Positions 35,915 through 46,118 of a DNA stretch of 64,000 nt are shown one piece after another. Origin of the DNA: Streptomyces sp. AC550_RSS872 (lineage in GTDB: Bacteria > Actinomycetota > Actinomycetes > Streptomycetales > Streptomycetaceae); assembly GCF_019049285.1 (NCBI RefSeq), contig NZ_JAGMUL010000026.1:248001-312000 (forward strand), in the 5' to 3' direction. Position numbers and translations under genes: made by a program. The notes beneath the pieces are model-generated. The model saw nothing but the letters and a program-made list of their open reading frames with translations, was not told where the DNA came from and made no database searches. The first letter of the stretch is position 1, and every line of letters begins with the position of its first letter.

Positions 35915-36555
35915 TGAGCCCACAGCCCGCCCCGGCCCCGCTGCTGATCGCCTGCGCGCTCGGCATCGAGCAGTTCGCCCTGCGCGCCGGTGACCGAGGC
36001 GGGGCCGGCGGGCCGGTCACCGTCCTGCGTACGGGCATGGGCCCCCGGGCGGCCGAGCGCTCCGTCACCCGGATGCTGGCAGACCCGGCCCTCAGCGGGG
36101 CCGCCGTGCTCGCCACGGGCTTCTGTGCGGGGCTCGCCCCCGGGATGCACCCCGGTGACCTGGTGGTCGCCGAGGAGACCCGGGATCCGGCGGGAACCGT
36201 TCCGTGCGTCGGAACCGACCTACTCGTCAAAGAACTCATGCGCGCCGTCCCCGGCCGCACCGTCCACACCGGACCGCTCACCGGCTCGGATCACATCATC
36301 CGAGGTCAGGAGCGGTCCGATCTGCTCACGACCGGCGCAATCGCGGTCGACATGGAGTCGGCGGCCACGCTCCTGAGCGCCGTGCGCACGGGCGAGCGCC
36401 CGGTTGCGGCCGTCCGGGTGGTCGTGGACGCTCCAGAACATGAACTCGTCCGGATCGGCACGTTGCGCGGTGGAATATCAGCTTTCCGCGTCCTTCGTGT
36501 CGTTCTACCCGCATTCTACGAATGGCACCGTTCTTTGCTGCTCCCCAGGAGGTGA
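35914..36555 (+). CDS. hpnG: Adenosylhopane nucleosidase HpnG
   Basis: Nucleoside-phosphorylase-fold enzyme of 213 residues that removes adenine from adenosylhopane to give ribosylhopane, the step after HpnH. Family features are the glycine-rich TGMGPRAAERSV near residue 40, ATGFCAGLAPGMHPGDLVVAEE in the middle and the AVDMESAA box near 145, which binds the ribose. It starts on the shc stop and is followed by hpnH, whose ribosome-binding site overlaps the hpnG stop codon. Confidence 0.9.
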   Translation: MSPQPAPAPLLIACALGIEQFALRAGDRGGAGGPVTVLRTGMGPRAAERSVTRMLADPALSGAAVLATGFCAGLAPGMHPGDLVVAEETRDPAGTVPCVGTDLLVKELMRAVPGRTVHTGPLTGSDHIIRGQERSDLLTTGAIAVDMESAATLLSAVRTGERPVAAVRVVVDAPEHELVRIGTLRGGISAFRVLRVVLPAFYEWHRSLLLPRR

Positions 36556-36560
36556 GCCAG

Positions 36561-37583
36561 ATGGCCATGCCGCTGCGTCAATCCATCAAGGTCGCTACTT
36601 ACTTGGCCGAACAGAAGCTTCGCAGGCGTGACAAGTTCCCGCTGATCGTCGAGCTGGAACCGCTCTTCGCCTGCAACCTCAAGTGCGAGGGCTGCGGCAA
36701 GATCCAGCACCCGGCCGGAGTCCTGAAGCAGCGCATGCCGGTGGCGCAGGCCGTGGGGGCGGTGCTCGAATCCGGCGCGCCGATGGTGTCCATCGCCGGC
36801 GGCGAACCCCTGATGCACCCGCAGATCGACGAGATCGTGCGGCAGTTGGTGGCCAAGCGGAAGTACGTCTTCCTCTGCACCAACGCCATGCTGCTGCGCA
36901 AGAAGATGGACAAGTTCACGCCTTCGCCCTACTTCGCCTTCGCCGTGCACATCGACGGTCTGCGCGAGCGGCACGACGAGTCGGTCGCGAAGGAGGGCGT
37001 TTTCGACGAGGCCGTGGAGGCGATCAAGGAGGCCAAGCGGCGCGGCTTCCGGGTCACGACCAACTCGACCTTCTTCAACACCGACACCCCGCAGACCATC
37101 ATCGAGGTGCTCAACTTCCTCAACGACGACCTCAAGGTCGACGAGATGATGATCTCGCCCGCGTACGCCTACGAGAAGGCGCCCGACCAAGAGCACTTCC
37201 TGGGCGTCGAGCAGACCCGCGAGCTGTTCAAGAAGGCCTTCGCGGGCGGCAACCGCAGGAAGTGGCGGCTCAACCACTCGCCGCTGTTCCTCGACTTCCT
37301 CGAGGGCAAGGTCGACTTCCCGTGCACCGCCTGGGCGATCCCCAACTACTCGCTCTTCGGCTGGCAGCGCCCCTGCTACCTGATGAGCGACGGGTACGTC
37401 CCGACGTACCGCGAACTCATCGAGGAGACCGACTGGGACAAGTACGGCCGCGGCAAGGACCCGCGCTGCGCCAACTGCATGGCGCACTGCGGCTACGAGC
37501 CGACCGCCGTCCTCGCCACCATGGGCTCGCTGAAGGAGTCCCTGCGTGCCATGCGCGAGACGGTCTCCGGAAACCGGGAGTGA
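36561..37583 (+). CDS. hpnH: Radical SAM adenosylhopane synthase HpnH
   Basis: Radical SAM enzyme of 340 residues that adds the 5'-deoxyadenosyl radical to diploptene to form adenosylhopane. The iron-sulfur motif is Cys38-x3-Cys42-x2-Cys45 ([10 protein letters not shown]), followed by GGEPL at about residue 80. The C-terminal region holds further cysteines ([27 protein letters not shown]). I chose ATG 36561 because a nearly perfect AGGAGGTGAG site precedes it and overlaps the hpnG stop; an in-frame upstream ATG would lie inside hpnG. The family's usual [11 protein letters not shown] start is reproduced. Confidence 0.96.
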   Translation: MAMPLRQSIKVATYLAEQKLRRRDKFPLIVELEPLFACNLKCEGCGKIQHPAGVLKQRMPVAQAVGAVLESGAPMVSIAGGEPLMHPQIDEIVRQLVAKRKYVFLCTNAMLLRKKMDKFTPSPYFAFAVHIDGLRERHDESVAKEGVFDEAVEAIKEAKRRGFRVTTNSTFFNTDTPQTIIEVLNFLNDDLKVDEMMISPAYAYEKAPDQEHFLGVEQTRELFKKAFAGGNRRKWRLNHSPLFLDFLEGKVDFPCTAWAIPNYSLFGWQRPCYLMSDGYVPTYRELIEETDWDKYGRGKDPRCANCMAHCGYEPTAVLATMGSLKESLRAMRETVSGNRE

Positions 37584-37587
37584 CGCC

Positions 37588-38763
37588 ATGACCGCCATCT
37601 CCTTGGGCGTCCCCGAGGTGCCGGCCCGTCCGATCGCCGAGCGGCGTACGTCGCGGCAGATCCAGGTCGGGCCGGTGGCGGTCGGGGGCGACGCCCCGGT
37701 GTCGGTCCAGTCCATGACCACGACCCGTACGTCCGACGTCGGCGCCACCCTCCAGCAGATCGCCGAGCTCACGGCGTCCGGCTGCCAGATCGTCCGCGTC
37801 GCCTGCCCCACGCAGGACGACGCGGATGCCCTGGCGACCATCGCCCGCAAGTCGCAGATCCCGGTGATCGCGGACATCCACTTCCAGCCGAAGTACGTGT
37901 TCGCGGCGATCGAGGCCGGCTGCGCCGCGGTCCGTGTGAACCCCGGCAACATCAAGCAGTTCGACGACAAGGTCAAGGAGATCGCGCGGGCCGCCAAGGA
38001 CCACGGCACGCCGATCCGGATCGGCGTCAACGCCGGCTCCCTCGACCGGCGCCTGCTCCAGAAGTACGGCAAGGCGACGCCCGAGGCGCTCGTGGAGAGC
38101 GCGCTGTGGGAGGCGTCCCTCTTCGAGGAGCACGACTTCCGGGACATCAAGATCTCGGTCAAGCACAACGACCCGGTCATCATGATCGAGGCGTACAAGC
38201 AGCTGGCCGCCCAGTGCGACTACCCGCTCCACCTCGGGGTGACCGAGGCGGGCCCGGCGTTCCAGGGCACGATCAAGTCGGCCGTCGCCTTCGGTGCGCT
38301 GCTGTCGCGGGGGATCGGCGACACGATCCGGGTCTCCCTGAGCGCGCCGCCCGCCGAGGAGGTCAAGGTCGGCATCCAGATCCTGGAGTCTCTCGGGCTG
38401 AGGCAGCGACGGCTGGAGATCGTCTCCTGTCCGTCCTGCGGGCGGGCTCAGGTCGATGTGTACAAGCTGGCCGACGAGGTCACGGCCGGCCTGGAAGGCA
38501 TGGAAGTGCCGTTGCGGGTAGCCGTCATGGGCTGTGTGGTGAACGGCCCCGGCGAGGCCCGCGAGGCCGACCTCGGCGTCGCCTCCGGCAACGGCAAGGG
38601 TCAGATCTTCGTGAAGGGCGAGGTCATCAAGACCGTCCCCGAGTCCAAGATCGTCGAGACCCTGATCGAGGAGGCGATGAAGATCGCCGAACAGATGGAA
38701 CAGGACGGGGCCGCATCGAGCGCCCCCACCGTCACGGGGAAACCGGCAGTGACGGTGAGTTGA
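37588..38763 (+). CDS. ispG: 4-hydroxy-3-methylbut-2-enyl diphosphate synthase (operon copy)
   Basis: Penultimate enzyme of the MEP pathway, converting MEcPP to HMBPP with a [4Fe-4S] cluster; 391 residues. It has the TIM-barrel start [23 protein letters not shown] and VRVNPGNI, and the cluster region SCPSCGR near residue 285 with [10 protein letters not shown] near 318. ATG lies 4 bases after hpnH. Streptomyces genomes usually keep another ispG at a housekeeping locus, so this is probably a second, hopanoid-dedicated copy. The C-terminal 20 residues are a low-complexity tail. Confidence 0.95.
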   Translation: MTAISLGVPEVPARPIAERRTSRQIQVGPVAVGGDAPVSVQSMTTTRTSDVGATLQQIAELTASGCQIVRVACPTQDDADALATIARKSQIPVIADIHFQPKYVFAAIEAGCAAVRVNPGNIKQFDDKVKEIARAAKDHGTPIRIGVNAGSLDRRLLQKYGKATPEALVESALWEASLFEEHDFRDIKISVKHNDPVIMIEAYKQLAAQCDYPLHLGVTEAGPAFQGTIKSAVAFGALLSRGIGDTIRVSLSAPPAEEVKVGIQILESLGLRQRRLEIVSCPSCGRAQVDVYKLADEVTAGLEGMEVPLRVAVMGCVVNGPGEAREADLGVASGNGKGQIFVKGEVIKTVPESKIVETLIEEAMKIAEQMEQDGAASSAPTVTGKPAVTVS

Positions 38764-38794
38764 AGCAGAGTACGGACCGAGAGGGGGCCCGAGC

Positions 38795-40753
38795 GTGACG
38801 ATTCTGGAGAGCATCCGGGGACCACGTGACCTGAAGGCGCTGTCCGAGACGGAACTCGGTGATCTGTCCCATGAGATCAGAGAGTTCCTGGTGCACGCGG
38901 TCGCCAGGACCGGCGGACATCTCGGGCCCAATCTGGGGGTGGTGGAACTCTCCATCGCGCTCCACCGGGTCTTCGAGTCGCCGGTCGACCGCATCGTCTG
39001 GGACACCGGTCACCAGAGCTACGTACACAAGCTTCTGACGGGACGTCAGGACTTCTCCAAGCTGCGCGGCAAGGGCGGCCTGTCCGGCTACCCCTCGCGC
39101 GAGGAGTCCGAGCACGACATCGTCGAGAACAGCCACGCCTCCACCGCGCTCGGCTGGGCCGACGGCCTCGCCAAGGCCCGCCAGGTGCAGGGGGAGAAGG
39201 GCCACGTCGTCGCGGTGATCGGCGACGGGGCGCTGACCGGCGGCATGGCCTGGGAGGCGCTGAACAACATCGCGGCCGCCAAGGACCGGCCGCTGATCAT
39301 CGTCGTCAACGACAACGAACGTTCGTACGCCCCGACCATCGGCGGGCTCGCCAACCACCTCGCGACCCTGCGCACGACCGACAGCTACGAGAAGGTCCTG
39401 GCCTGGGGCAAGGACGTACTGCTGCGGACCCCGCTCGTCGGCAACACGATCTACGAGTCCCTGCACGGCGCGAAGAAGGGCTTCAAGGACGCCTTCGCAC
39501 CGCAGGGCATGTTCGAGGACCTGGGACTGAAGTACGTCGGCCCCATCGACGGGCACGACATCGGGGCGGTCGAGTCGGCGCTGCGGCGCGCCAAGCGCTT
39601 CCACGGGCCGGTGCTGATCCACTGCCTCACGGAGAAGGGGCGCGGCTATGAACCCGCCCTCGCCCACGAGGAGGACCACTTCCACACCGTTGGCGTGATG
39701 GACCCGCTGACCTGTGAGCCGCTCGCGCCTTCGGGCGGGCCGTCCTGGACGTCGGTGTTCGGCGAGGAGATCGTGCGGATCGGTCAGGAGCGGGACGACG
39801 TCGTGGCGATCACGGCGGCCATGCTGCACCCGGTCGGGCTCGGCAAGTTCGCGGAGCGGTTCCCGGACCGGGTCTGGGACGTCGGCATCGCCGAGCAGCA
39901 CGCGGCCGTGTCGGCTGCGGGGCTCGCGACGGGTGGCCTGCATCCTGTCGTCGCCGTCTACGCCACCTTCCTCAACCGGGCCTTCGACCAGCTGCTGATG
40001 GACGTCGCGCTGCACCGGTGCGGGGTGACGTTCGTGCTCGACCGGGCCGGCGTCACGGGCGCCGACGGGGCTTCCCACAACGGCATGTGGGACATGTCGA
40101 TCCTCCAGGTCGTGCCCGGCCTGCGGATCGCGGCGCCACGCGACGCCGACCAGCTGCGGGCGCAGCTGCGAGAGGCCGTGGCGGTGGACGACGCGCCGAC
40201 TCTCGTGCGGTTCCCGAAGGAGTCCGTCGGCCCTTCGATCCCGGCGGTCGACCGGGTGGGCGGCCTGGACGTGCTGCACAGGGATGCCGGTGAGCCGGAC
40301 GTCCTGCTCGTCGCCGTCGGCGTGATGGCGCCGGTGTGTCTCCAGGCCGCCGAACTGCTCCAGGCCCGCGGCATCAACTGCACCGTCGTCGACCCGCGCT
40401 GGGTGAAGCCCGTCGACCCCGCGGTCGCGCCCCTCGCCGCACAGCACCGGCTGGTCGCCGTCGTCGAGGACAACAGCCGCTCGTCCGGCGTGGGCGCGGC
40501 CGTGGCGCTGGCGCTGGGCGACGCCGACGTCGACGTGCCCGTTCGGCGGTTCGGTATCCCGGAGCAGTTCCTCGCGCACGCCAAGCGCGGCGAGGTGCTC
40601 GCCGACATCGGGCTCACGCCCGTCGAGGTCGCCGGACGGATCAGCGCGAGCCTCGCCCTCAAGGACGCCGAGGGCAGCCCGCCCCGCACCGAGCAGCCCG
40701 ACGGCGGCCAGGACGGCCCTACCGTCGTGCCGGTCAAGGAGAAAGCCGAATGA
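38795..40753 (+). CDS. dxs: 1-deoxy-D-xylulose-5-phosphate synthase (operon copy)
   Basis: Thiamine-dependent enzyme that starts the MEP pathway from pyruvate and glyceraldehyde-3-phosphate; 652 residues. The family segments are [17 protein letters not shown] near residue 40, [15 protein letters not shown], the TPP motif [16 protein letters not shown] near 145-160 and [15 protein letters not shown] near 415. The GTG start comes 31 bases after ispG. It overlaps the next gene by ATGA. Like ispG here it is likely a second copy that raises IPP supply for hopanoids. The last 40 residues are Pro/Gly-rich and dispensable-looking. Confidence 0.96.
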   Translation: MTILESIRGPRDLKALSETELGDLSHEIREFLVHAVARTGGHLGPNLGVVELSIALHRVFESPVDRIVWDTGHQSYVHKLLTGRQDFSKLRGKGGLSGYPSREESEHDIVENSHASTALGWADGLAKARQVQGEKGHVVAVIGDGALTGGMAWEALNNIAAAKDRPLIIVVNDNERSYAPTIGGLANHLATLRTTDSYEKVLAWGKDVLLRTPLVGNTIYESLHGAKKGFKDAFAPQGMFEDLGLKYVGPIDGHDIGAVESALRRAKRFHGPVLIHCLTEKGRGYEPALAHEEDHFHTVGVMDPLTCEPLAPSGGPSWTSVFGEEIVRIGQERDDVVAITAAMLHPVGLGKFAERFPDRVWDVGIAEQHAAVSAAGLATGGLHPVVAVYATFLNRAFDQLLMDVALHRCGVTFVLDRAGVTGADGASHNGMWDMSILQVVPGLRIAAPRDADQLRAQLREAVAVDDAPTLVRFPKESVGPSIPAVDRVGGLDVLHRDAGEPDVLLVAVGVMAPVCLQAAELLQARGINCTVVDPRWVKPVDPAVAPLAAQHRLVAVVEDNSRSSGVGAAVALALGDADVDVPVRRFGIPEQFLAHAKRGEVLADIGLTPVEVAGRISASLALKDAEGSPPRTEQPDGGQDGPTVVPVKEKAE

Positions 40754-42135
40754 CCACCGATTTCGACCTCGGCCACCTCCTCGCCGAGCGCGGAGCCGAG
40801 CGCTACGAGCTGCACGGCAGGTACCTGAACCACCAGCTCCCGCGCATGCTGCACACCATCGGCTTCGACAAGGTCTACGAGCGGGCCGAGGGCGCCTACT
40901 TCTGGGACGCGGACGGCGACGACTACCTGGACATGCTCGCCGGGTTCGGGGTGATGGGCCTGGGGCGCCACCACCCCGTCGTCCGCAAGGCGCTGCACGA
41001 CGTCCTGGACGCCGGCCTCGCCGACCTCACCCGCTTCGACTGCCAGCCGTTGCCCGGGCTGCTGGCCGAGAAGCTGCTCGCGCACAGCCCGCACCTGGAC
41101 CGGGTCTTCTTCGGCAACAGCGGCACGGAGGCGGTCGAGGCCGCGCTGAAGTTCGCCCGGTTCGTCACCGGGAAGCCGCGAGTGCTGTACTGCGACCACG
41201 CCTTCCACGGGCTGACCACCGGCTCCCTGTCCGTCAACGGCGAGTCCGGCTTCCGCGACGGCTTCACCCCGCTGCTGCCCGACACGGCCGTACCGCTCGG
41301 CGATCTCGGCGCCCTGGCACGGGAGTTGAAGAAGGGCGACGTGGCCGCCCTGATCGTCGAGCCGATCCAGGGCAAGGGCGTGCACGAGCCCCCGCCCGGC
41401 TGTCTGCGGGCCGCCCAGGAACTGCTGCACAAGCACAAGGCGCTGCTCATCGCCGACGAGGTGCAGACGGGGCTCGGCCGGACCGGCGACTTCTACGCCT
41501 ACCAGCACGAGGACGGAGTCGAGCCGGACCTGGTGTGTGTGGCCAAGGCGCTCTCCGGCGGCTATGTGCCGGTGGGCGCCACGCTCGGCAAGGACTGGAT
41601 CTTCAAGAAGGTCTACTCGTCCATGGACCGCGTCCTGGTCCACTCGGCGAGCTTCGGGTCCAACGCACAGGCCATGGTGGCCGGGCTCGCCGTGCTGTCC
41701 GTCATGGAGAACGAGCAGATCGTCGCGAACGCGCGGGCGACGGGTGACCTGCTCAGGTCCCGGCTCGCGGCGCTGACCGACAAGTACGAGCTGCTTGCCG
41801 ACGTGCGCGGCCGGGGCCTGATGGTCGGCATCGAGTTCGGCCGGCCCGACTCGCTGAAGCTGCGCAGCCGCTGGACCATGCTCCAGGCCGCGCGCAAGGG
41901 CCTGTTCGCGCAGATGGTCGTCGTCCCGCTGCTGCGGCGGCACCGGATCCTCACCCAGGTCTCCGGCGACCACCTGGAGGTCATCAAGCTGATCCCGCCG
42001 CTGATCATCGGCGAGCGGGAGGTGGACCGGTTCGTCGACGCCTTCACGGATGTGATGGACGACGCGCACAGTGGGGGCGGGCTGATGTGGGACTTCGGCA
42101 AGACGCTGATCAAGCAGGCGGTCGCCAACCGATAG
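40750..42135 (+). CDS. hpnO: Class III aminotransferase of the hopanoid pathway (HpnO-type)
   Basis: PLP-dependent aminotransferase of 461 residues. [20 protein letters not shown] near residue 125, [12 protein letters not shown] with the PLP-binding Asp, and the Schiff-base Lys266 in VAKALSGG place it in class III. In hopanoid clusters the enzyme converts ribosyl/formylhopane to aminobacteriohopanetriol. Its position at the end of the operon directly after dxs, with an ATGA overlap, supports that assignment over a general ornithine/acetylornithine aminotransferase. A hydrophobic N-terminal helix is absent, so it is a soluble enzyme working on a membrane lipid. Confidence 0.9.
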   Translation: MTTDFDLGHLLAERGAERYELHGRYLNHQLPRMLHTIGFDKVYERAEGAYFWDADGDDYLDMLAGFGVMGLGRHHPVVRKALHDVLDAGLADLTRFDCQPLPGLLAEKLLAHSPHLDRVFFGNSGTEAVEAALKFARFVTGKPRVLYCDHAFHGLTTGSLSVNGESGFRDGFTPLLPDTAVPLGDLGALARELKKGDVAALIVEPIQGKGVHEPPPGCLRAAQELLHKHKALLIADEVQTGLGRTGDFYAYQHEDGVEPDLVCVAKALSGGYVPVGATLGKDWIFKKVYSSMDRVLVHSASFGSNAQAMVAGLAVLSVMENEQIVANARATGDLLRSRLAALTDKYELLADVRGRGLMVGIEFGRPDSLKLRSRWTMLQAARKGLFAQMVVVPLLRRHRILTQVSGDHLEVIKLIPPLIIGEREVDRFVDAFTDVMDDAHSGGGLMWDFGKTLIKQAVANR

Positions 42136-42167
42136 ACGCACGTCCCTGAGGTGGTGATGCCGGTCTT

Positions 42168-42203
42168 TTGCCTCTGAGGTAAGAAATTTGCCGCACAGGC
42201 AAA
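42168..42203 (+). promoter_or_regulatory. Pair of inverted repeats upstream of the XRE/cupin gene
   Basis: TTGCCT-CTG-AGGTAA (42168-42182, one mismatch) is followed by TTTGCC-GCACA-GGCAAA (42187-42203, perfect). Both use a TTGCC half-site and end just upstream of the regulator start, as expected for autoregulation. The half-site TTGCCTC recurs in the inverted repeat at 43890-43926. Confidence 0.55.
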
Positions 42204-42224
42204 GGTTCGGGCTGAATGGAGAGC

Positions 42225-42872
42225 ATGAGCTCTCCCGAAAGCGAGCCTCCCGAGAGCGCGCCGGAGGCCGATACGACGATGCCGGTCGATGCCCTGCCCG
42301 TCGTCGCGCCCCAGCTCCGCGCCCTGCGCCGCCGCGCCTCCCTCACCCTGGAGGCCGCCGCCCGCTCCGCCGGGCTGTCGCCCGCCCACCTCTCCCGCCT
42401 GGAGACCGGGCAGCGCCAGCCCTCGCTGCCGATGCTGCTCGCGCTCGCGCGTATCTACGGTACGACGGTCTCCGAGCTGCTCGGCGAGACGGTCGCCGAC
42501 CGGGACGCCGTGGTGCGCTCGGCCGACATGGAGCCGACCGCGGCCGGCGGCTGGACGTACTGGCAGGCAGGCGCCGCCGGGCGCGGGATGCAGGCCCTGC
42601 GTGTCCATGTGCCGTACGGCTCACAGGGCGACATCGTGCGCGTGCACCCCGGCGAGGAATGGCTCTACGTCCTCGAAGGGCGGCTGCTGCTGCGCCTCGG
42701 GGACACCACGCACCGCCTCCCGCCCGGCGACAGCGCGCACTTCGACTCGCTCACCCCGCACCGCATCGCCGCCCAGGACCCGGGCGGGGTCGAGCTCCTG
42801 TTCGTCCACACCCTGTTGCAGAGCCCCACGGCCACCCTGTGCCTCGGCCCCACCCCTGGAGAGATGTCATGA
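42225..42872 (+). CDS. XRE-family transcriptional regulator with cupin domain
   Basis: A 215-residue regulator. An N-terminal XRE helix-turn-helix (about residues 25-80: LRALRRRASLTLEAAARSAG, SPAHLSRLETGQRQPSLPML) is joined to a C-terminal cupin barrel (about 120-195: HPGEEWLYVLEGRLLLRLGD and LPPGDSAHFDSLTPH) that probably senses a ligand. ATG 42216 is an alternative three codons earlier. Directly downstream of hpnO and coupled by ATGA to a 39-residue membrane protein; in S. coelicolor the same pair closes the hopanoid numbering (SCO6770-6771). The paired inverted repeats upstream suggest it represses its own promoter. Confidence 0.88.
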   Translation: MSSPESEPPESAPEADTTMPVDALPVVAPQLRALRRRASLTLEAAARSAGLSPAHLSRLETGQRQPSLPMLLALARIYGTTVSELLGETVADRDAVVRSADMEPTAAGGWTYWQAGAAGRGMQALRVHVPYGSQGDIVRVHPGEEWLYVLEGRLLLRLGDTTHRLPPGDSAHFDSLTPHRIAAQDPGGVELLFVHTLLQSPTATLCLGPTPGEMS

Positions 42873-42988
42873 GCAACCTGGAGGAGAAGTTTCCGCGTGC
42901 CCTGTGGGTGCGGCTCATCATCTACATCGCGGTGGGGCACGTCTTCGCGGCCTTCATCTACCTGCTGTTCGAGGTGGGCGCGAAGTAG
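42869..42988 (+). CDS. 39-residue membrane protein (DUF6126-like)
   Basis: A micro-gene whose ATG overlaps the regulator stop (ATGA). The product has a charged start (SNLEEKFPRALW) and one membrane helix (LIIYIAVGHVFAAFIYLLF), matching my memory of the DUF6126 family, which accompanies XRE/cupin regulators in Streptomyces. Role unknown; coupling suggests a stoichiometric partner, for example a membrane anchor or a small accessory protein of a transporter. Confidence 0.75.
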   Translation: MSNLEEKFPRALWVRLIIYIAVGHVFAAFIYLLFEVGAK

Positions 42989-43009
42989 GCACGGGCGCGT
43001 GGCCGGACG

Positions 43010-43807
43010 TCAGTCGAGAAGTCGCTCCCGCAGCCGCTCCCGGAGCTCCGGGGTGATCCCCAGGCCCTGCTCCAGGTAGCTGTCGACGCCGCCCCAGGTC
43101 TCGTCGATCGTCTCGAAGGCCGCCGCCAGATACTCGGCCCGCGCGTCGAACAGCGGGTTGAGCAGCTCCATGACCTCGGGTGAGTAGACCGACGCGTCGC
43201 TGCCGCTGCGGTGCACTTTGTAGCGGCGGTGCTTTGCGTTGGACTCCAGATAGTCGGTGATGATCGCCTCGCGCTCGACGCCGAGGGCGAGCAGCGTGAT
43301 CGCGATCGACAGGCCCGCGCGGTCCTTGCCGGCCGCACAGTGCATCAGGGCGGGGACGCTGTCCTCCGCCAGTGCGTGCAGGACCTGGGAATGCTCGGCG
43401 GTGCGCTCCTTGATGATCGTCCGGTAGGAGGCGATCATCCGGCCCGCGCCCTTGCCGTCCGCGAGGATCTCCCGCAGCTGTTCGATGTCGCCGTCACGGA
43501 CCATCTTCCAGAACTCCGCGCCGTCCGCGGGGTCGGACAGCGGCAGGTTCACATTGCGGACCCCCGGCAGCTCCACGTCGGCTCCTTCGAGCTTCTGGTC
43601 GGCCGCGTTGCGGAAGTCGAAGATCGTGTGCAGCCCGAGGGAGCCGAGGAAGGCCGCGTCGTCGTCGGTCGCGTGCGCGAGGTGGCCGCTGCGGAACAGG
43701 ACCCCGTGCCGCACCCGCCGTCCGTCCACGGTCGGCAGGCCGCCCACATCACGGAAGTTGCGAACTCCGGCCAGTTCGGGCTCGGTCGACGGGATCTGCT
43801 GCGTCAC
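43010..43807 (-). CDS. Tyrosine-protein phosphatase (MptpB-like)
   Basis: Phosphatase of 265 residues of the tyrosine phosphatase group that includes mycobacterial PtpB. The P-loop HCAAGKDRAG holds nucleophile Cys157 and Arg163. The start RNFRDVGGLPT and the FDFRN segment after it are typical for the group. Because of the KxR in the loop it may act on phosphoinositides as well as phosphotyrosine, as PtpB does. GTG start with GGGAGGAG upstream. It is divergent from the alpha-galactosidase gene and shares with it a region that contains a 10-bp-arm inverted repeat. Confidence 0.88.
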   Translation of the reverse strand: MTQQIPSTEPELAGVRNFRDVGGLPTVDGRRVRHGVLFRSGHLAHATDDDAAFLGSLGLHTIFDFRNAADQKLEGADVELPGVRNVNLPLSDPADGAEFWKMVRDGDIEQLREILADGKGAGRMIASYRTIIKERTAEHSQVLHALAEDSVPALMHCAAGKDRAGLSIAITLLALGVEREAIITDYLESNAKHRRYKVHRSGSDASVYSPEVMELLNPLFDARAEYLAAAFETIDETWGGVDSYLEQGLGITPELRERLRERLLD

Positions 43808-43889
43808 GGGGGCTCCTCCCAGTCGGCCCCGACGGCGCGGCTCGGCGATGCGGCCGACGGGGTGCGCTCTCGACCATACGACATGGCTT

Positions 43890-43926
43890 CCTGAGGCAAT
43901 GAGTTGTCCACAGGCGTTGCCTCAGG
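43890..43926. promoter_or_regulatory. Inverted repeat in the phosphatase/galactosidase divergent promoter
   Basis: CCTGAGGCAA (43890-43899) and TTGCCTCAGG (43917-43926) are perfect 10-bp arms with a 17-base spacer, lying between the two divergent genes. The half-site TTGCCTC matches the first repeat upstream of the XRE/cupin gene 1.7 kb away. Confidence 0.5.
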
Positions 43927-43987
43927 AGCGCGTGGACCTTGATGATGTTGGTACTTGATCGCACCTGTTCGTCTCTGTGAGGGCTTG

Positions 43988-46057
43988 ATGCTGGAGATCT
44001 CCGACAACGGCCGTACGTGGCTCCTGACTGGGCAGACCAGCAGTTACGCCGTCCATCTGACCGACGCCGACGAGCTTGTGCACCTCCACTGGGGGCCGCG
44101 GATCGCGCTCGCCGACGCCGAGGCCCTCGCCGTACGGCCGCTGCCGGAGTACTGGCCCTTCGAGTCCCCGCTCGACGGGCGCGAGGAGTACCCGGTCGAA
44201 GGCGGTCCCCGCTTCGTACGGCCCGCCCTGTCCGTGCGCACCGACGAGCGGCGCGGCACCGAGTGGGGTTTCGAGCGGTACGAGACCGAGGGCGACGAGC
44301 TGCGGTTGCGCTTTTGTGACGACGGGCTGACCGTCACCCTGCACTACCGGATGCGCGAGGACGTCGTGGAGCGCTGGGTGACCCTGGACAACCAGGGATC
44401 CGCCCTGGAGCTGCTGCGCGCCGACTCGGCCGCCTGGACGCTGCCCGACCGCGAGGACTGGCGGCTGTCGCAGCTGCACGGCCGCTGGGGCGCCGAGTCC
44501 CGGCTGGCCCGGGCTCCCCTCACCTACGGTGAGAAGGTCATCGGCAGCCGCCGCGGGCACACCGGGCACCAGCACCTGCCGTGGGTCGCCCTCGACACCG
44601 ACGCCACCGAGGAGCGCGGCGAGGTCTACGGCTGCGCCCTCGGCTGGTCCGGGTCCTGGCGCATCGCCGTCGCGCAACTCCCCGACGCGCGCGTGCAGAT
44701 CACCGGCGGGGCCGGGTACGACGAATCGGGCCTGCTGCGGCTGGCGCCGGGGGAGTCCTTCACCGCGCCCGTCTTCGCCGGTCTGTGGAGCGACGGTGGC
44801 TACGGCGGGGCGAGCCGGGCCTGGCACGCGTACCAGCGCGCGTACGTGATCCCGAACGCCGACCAAGACCGGCCGGTGCTGTTCAACTCCTGGGAGGCGA
44901 CGGAGTTCGACATCTCCGAGGAGCAGCAGAGCCTGCTCGCGCGGCGGGCCGCGGCCATCGGTGTCGAGCTGTTCGTCGTCGACGACGGCTGGTTCGGGAC
45001 GCGCACCAGCGACCGCGCGGGCCTCGGCGACTGGACGCCCAACCCGGACCGCTTCCCGTCCGGTCTCAAGCCGCTCGCCGAGTACGTGCACGCCCTCGGC
45101 ATGCGGTTCGGCATCTGGGTCGAACCGGAGATGGTCAACCCGGACAGCGAGCTGTACCGCGCGCACCCGGACTGGGTACAGCACCAAACGGGACGAAAGC
45201 GGACGGAGTTCCGCAATCAGCTCGTACTGAACCTCGCCCGCGACGACGTCCAGGAGTACCTCTGGGAGCAGCTCGACGGGCTCCTCTCCAGTGCTCCGAT
45301 CGACTATGTGAAGTGGGACTTCAACCGCTGCTTCACCGACGCTGGCTGGCCCGGCGAGCCGTACCCGCAGCGCCTGTGGGTCGACCATGTACGTGGCCTG
45401 TACGGCCTGCTGGACCGGCTGCGCGCGGCCCACCCCGGAGTCGCCTTCGAGTCCTGCTCGGGCGGTGGCGGACGGATCGACCTCGGCGTGCTGAGCCGCA
45501 CGGACCAGGTCTGGACCTCGGACAACACCGACCCTCTCGACCGGCTCGCCATCCAGCACGGCTTCAGTCAGCTCCACCCGGCCCGGGCCATGGCCGCCTG
45601 GGTCACCGACAGCCCGAACGCCATGCTCAACAACCGCGCCAGCTCCTTGCGCTTCCGGTTCGTGAGCGCCATGGCCGGGGTGCTCGGGGTCGGCGGCGAC
45701 CTCACCCGGTGGACCGAGGAGGAGCTCGCCGAGGCCCGGGAATGGGTGACCCTCTACAAGGAGATCCGGCCCGTGGTGCAGCGCGGTGACCTGTATCGGT
45801 TGCGGGCTCCGCGGGGCGGGCTGAGTGCGGTGCAGTACGCATTGGGGGACGAAACGGTTGTTTTCGCCTGGCTCCAGGCGCAGAGCTTCGGCGAACCCGT
45901 TCCGGCGCTGCGCTTGCGCGCTCTCGACCTGACAGCGTCGTATGAATGCCCTGAAACGGGCGAAGTTCACCGAGGTGCTGTATTGGTACATCACGGACTT
46001 CGTACCGGCTTGCGCGGTGACCTCGATGCGACGGTTATCCGGCTGCGTCGCATCTAG
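43988..46057 (+). CDS. GH36 alpha-galactosidase
   Basis: Intracellular glycoside hydrolase family 36 enzyme of 689 residues that releases alpha-linked galactose. The N-terminal 280 residues form the beta-supersandwich domain, then a TIM barrel with nucleophile Asp444 (YVKWDFNR) and acid/base Asp512 (WTSDNTDPLD), and a small C-terminal beta domain. ESCSGGGGRIDLGVL is a further family segment. No signal peptide. I used ATG 43988, with GAGGG upstream; a TTG 11 codons earlier is possible. No sugar transporter is adjacent, so substrate entry is encoded elsewhere. Confidence 0.93.
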   Translation: MLEISDNGRTWLLTGQTSSYAVHLTDADELVHLHWGPRIALADAEALAVRPLPEYWPFESPLDGREEYPVEGGPRFVRPALSVRTDERRGTEWGFERYETEGDELRLRFCDDGLTVTLHYRMREDVVERWVTLDNQGSALELLRADSAAWTLPDREDWRLSQLHGRWGAESRLARAPLTYGEKVIGSRRGHTGHQHLPWVALDTDATEERGEVYGCALGWSGSWRIAVAQLPDARVQITGGAGYDESGLLRLAPGESFTAPVFAGLWSDGGYGGASRAWHAYQRAYVIPNADQDRPVLFNSWEATEFDISEEQQSLLARRAAAIGVELFVVDDGWFGTRTSDRAGLGDWTPNPDRFPSGLKPLAEYVHALGMRFGIWVEPEMVNPDSELYRAHPDWVQHQTGRKRTEFRNQLVLNLARDDVQEYLWEQLDGLLSSAPIDYVKWDFNRCFTDAGWPGEPYPQRLWVDHVRGLYGLLDRLRAAHPGVAFESCSGGGGRIDLGVLSRTDQVWTSDNTDPLDRLAIQHGFSQLHPARAMAAWVTDSPNAMLNNRASSLRFRFVSAMAGVLGVGGDLTRWTEEELAEAREWVTLYKEIRPVVQRGDLYRLRAPRGGLSAVQYALGDETVVFAWLQAQSFGEPVPALRLRALDLTASYECPETGEVHRGAVLVHHGLRTGLRGDLDATVIRLRRI

Positions 46058-46118
46058 GGTTTCTGTCCGAATTGGCGCCTTCATTCCAACTCGCTCTGGA
46101 GTAAAGGAAGGTGGAGCA

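Noticed and set aside
44581..45789. 402-codon second frame inside the alpha-galactosidase gene
   Set aside because: Arg/Pro/Ala-rich translation typical of an off-frame reading of a GC-rich gene.
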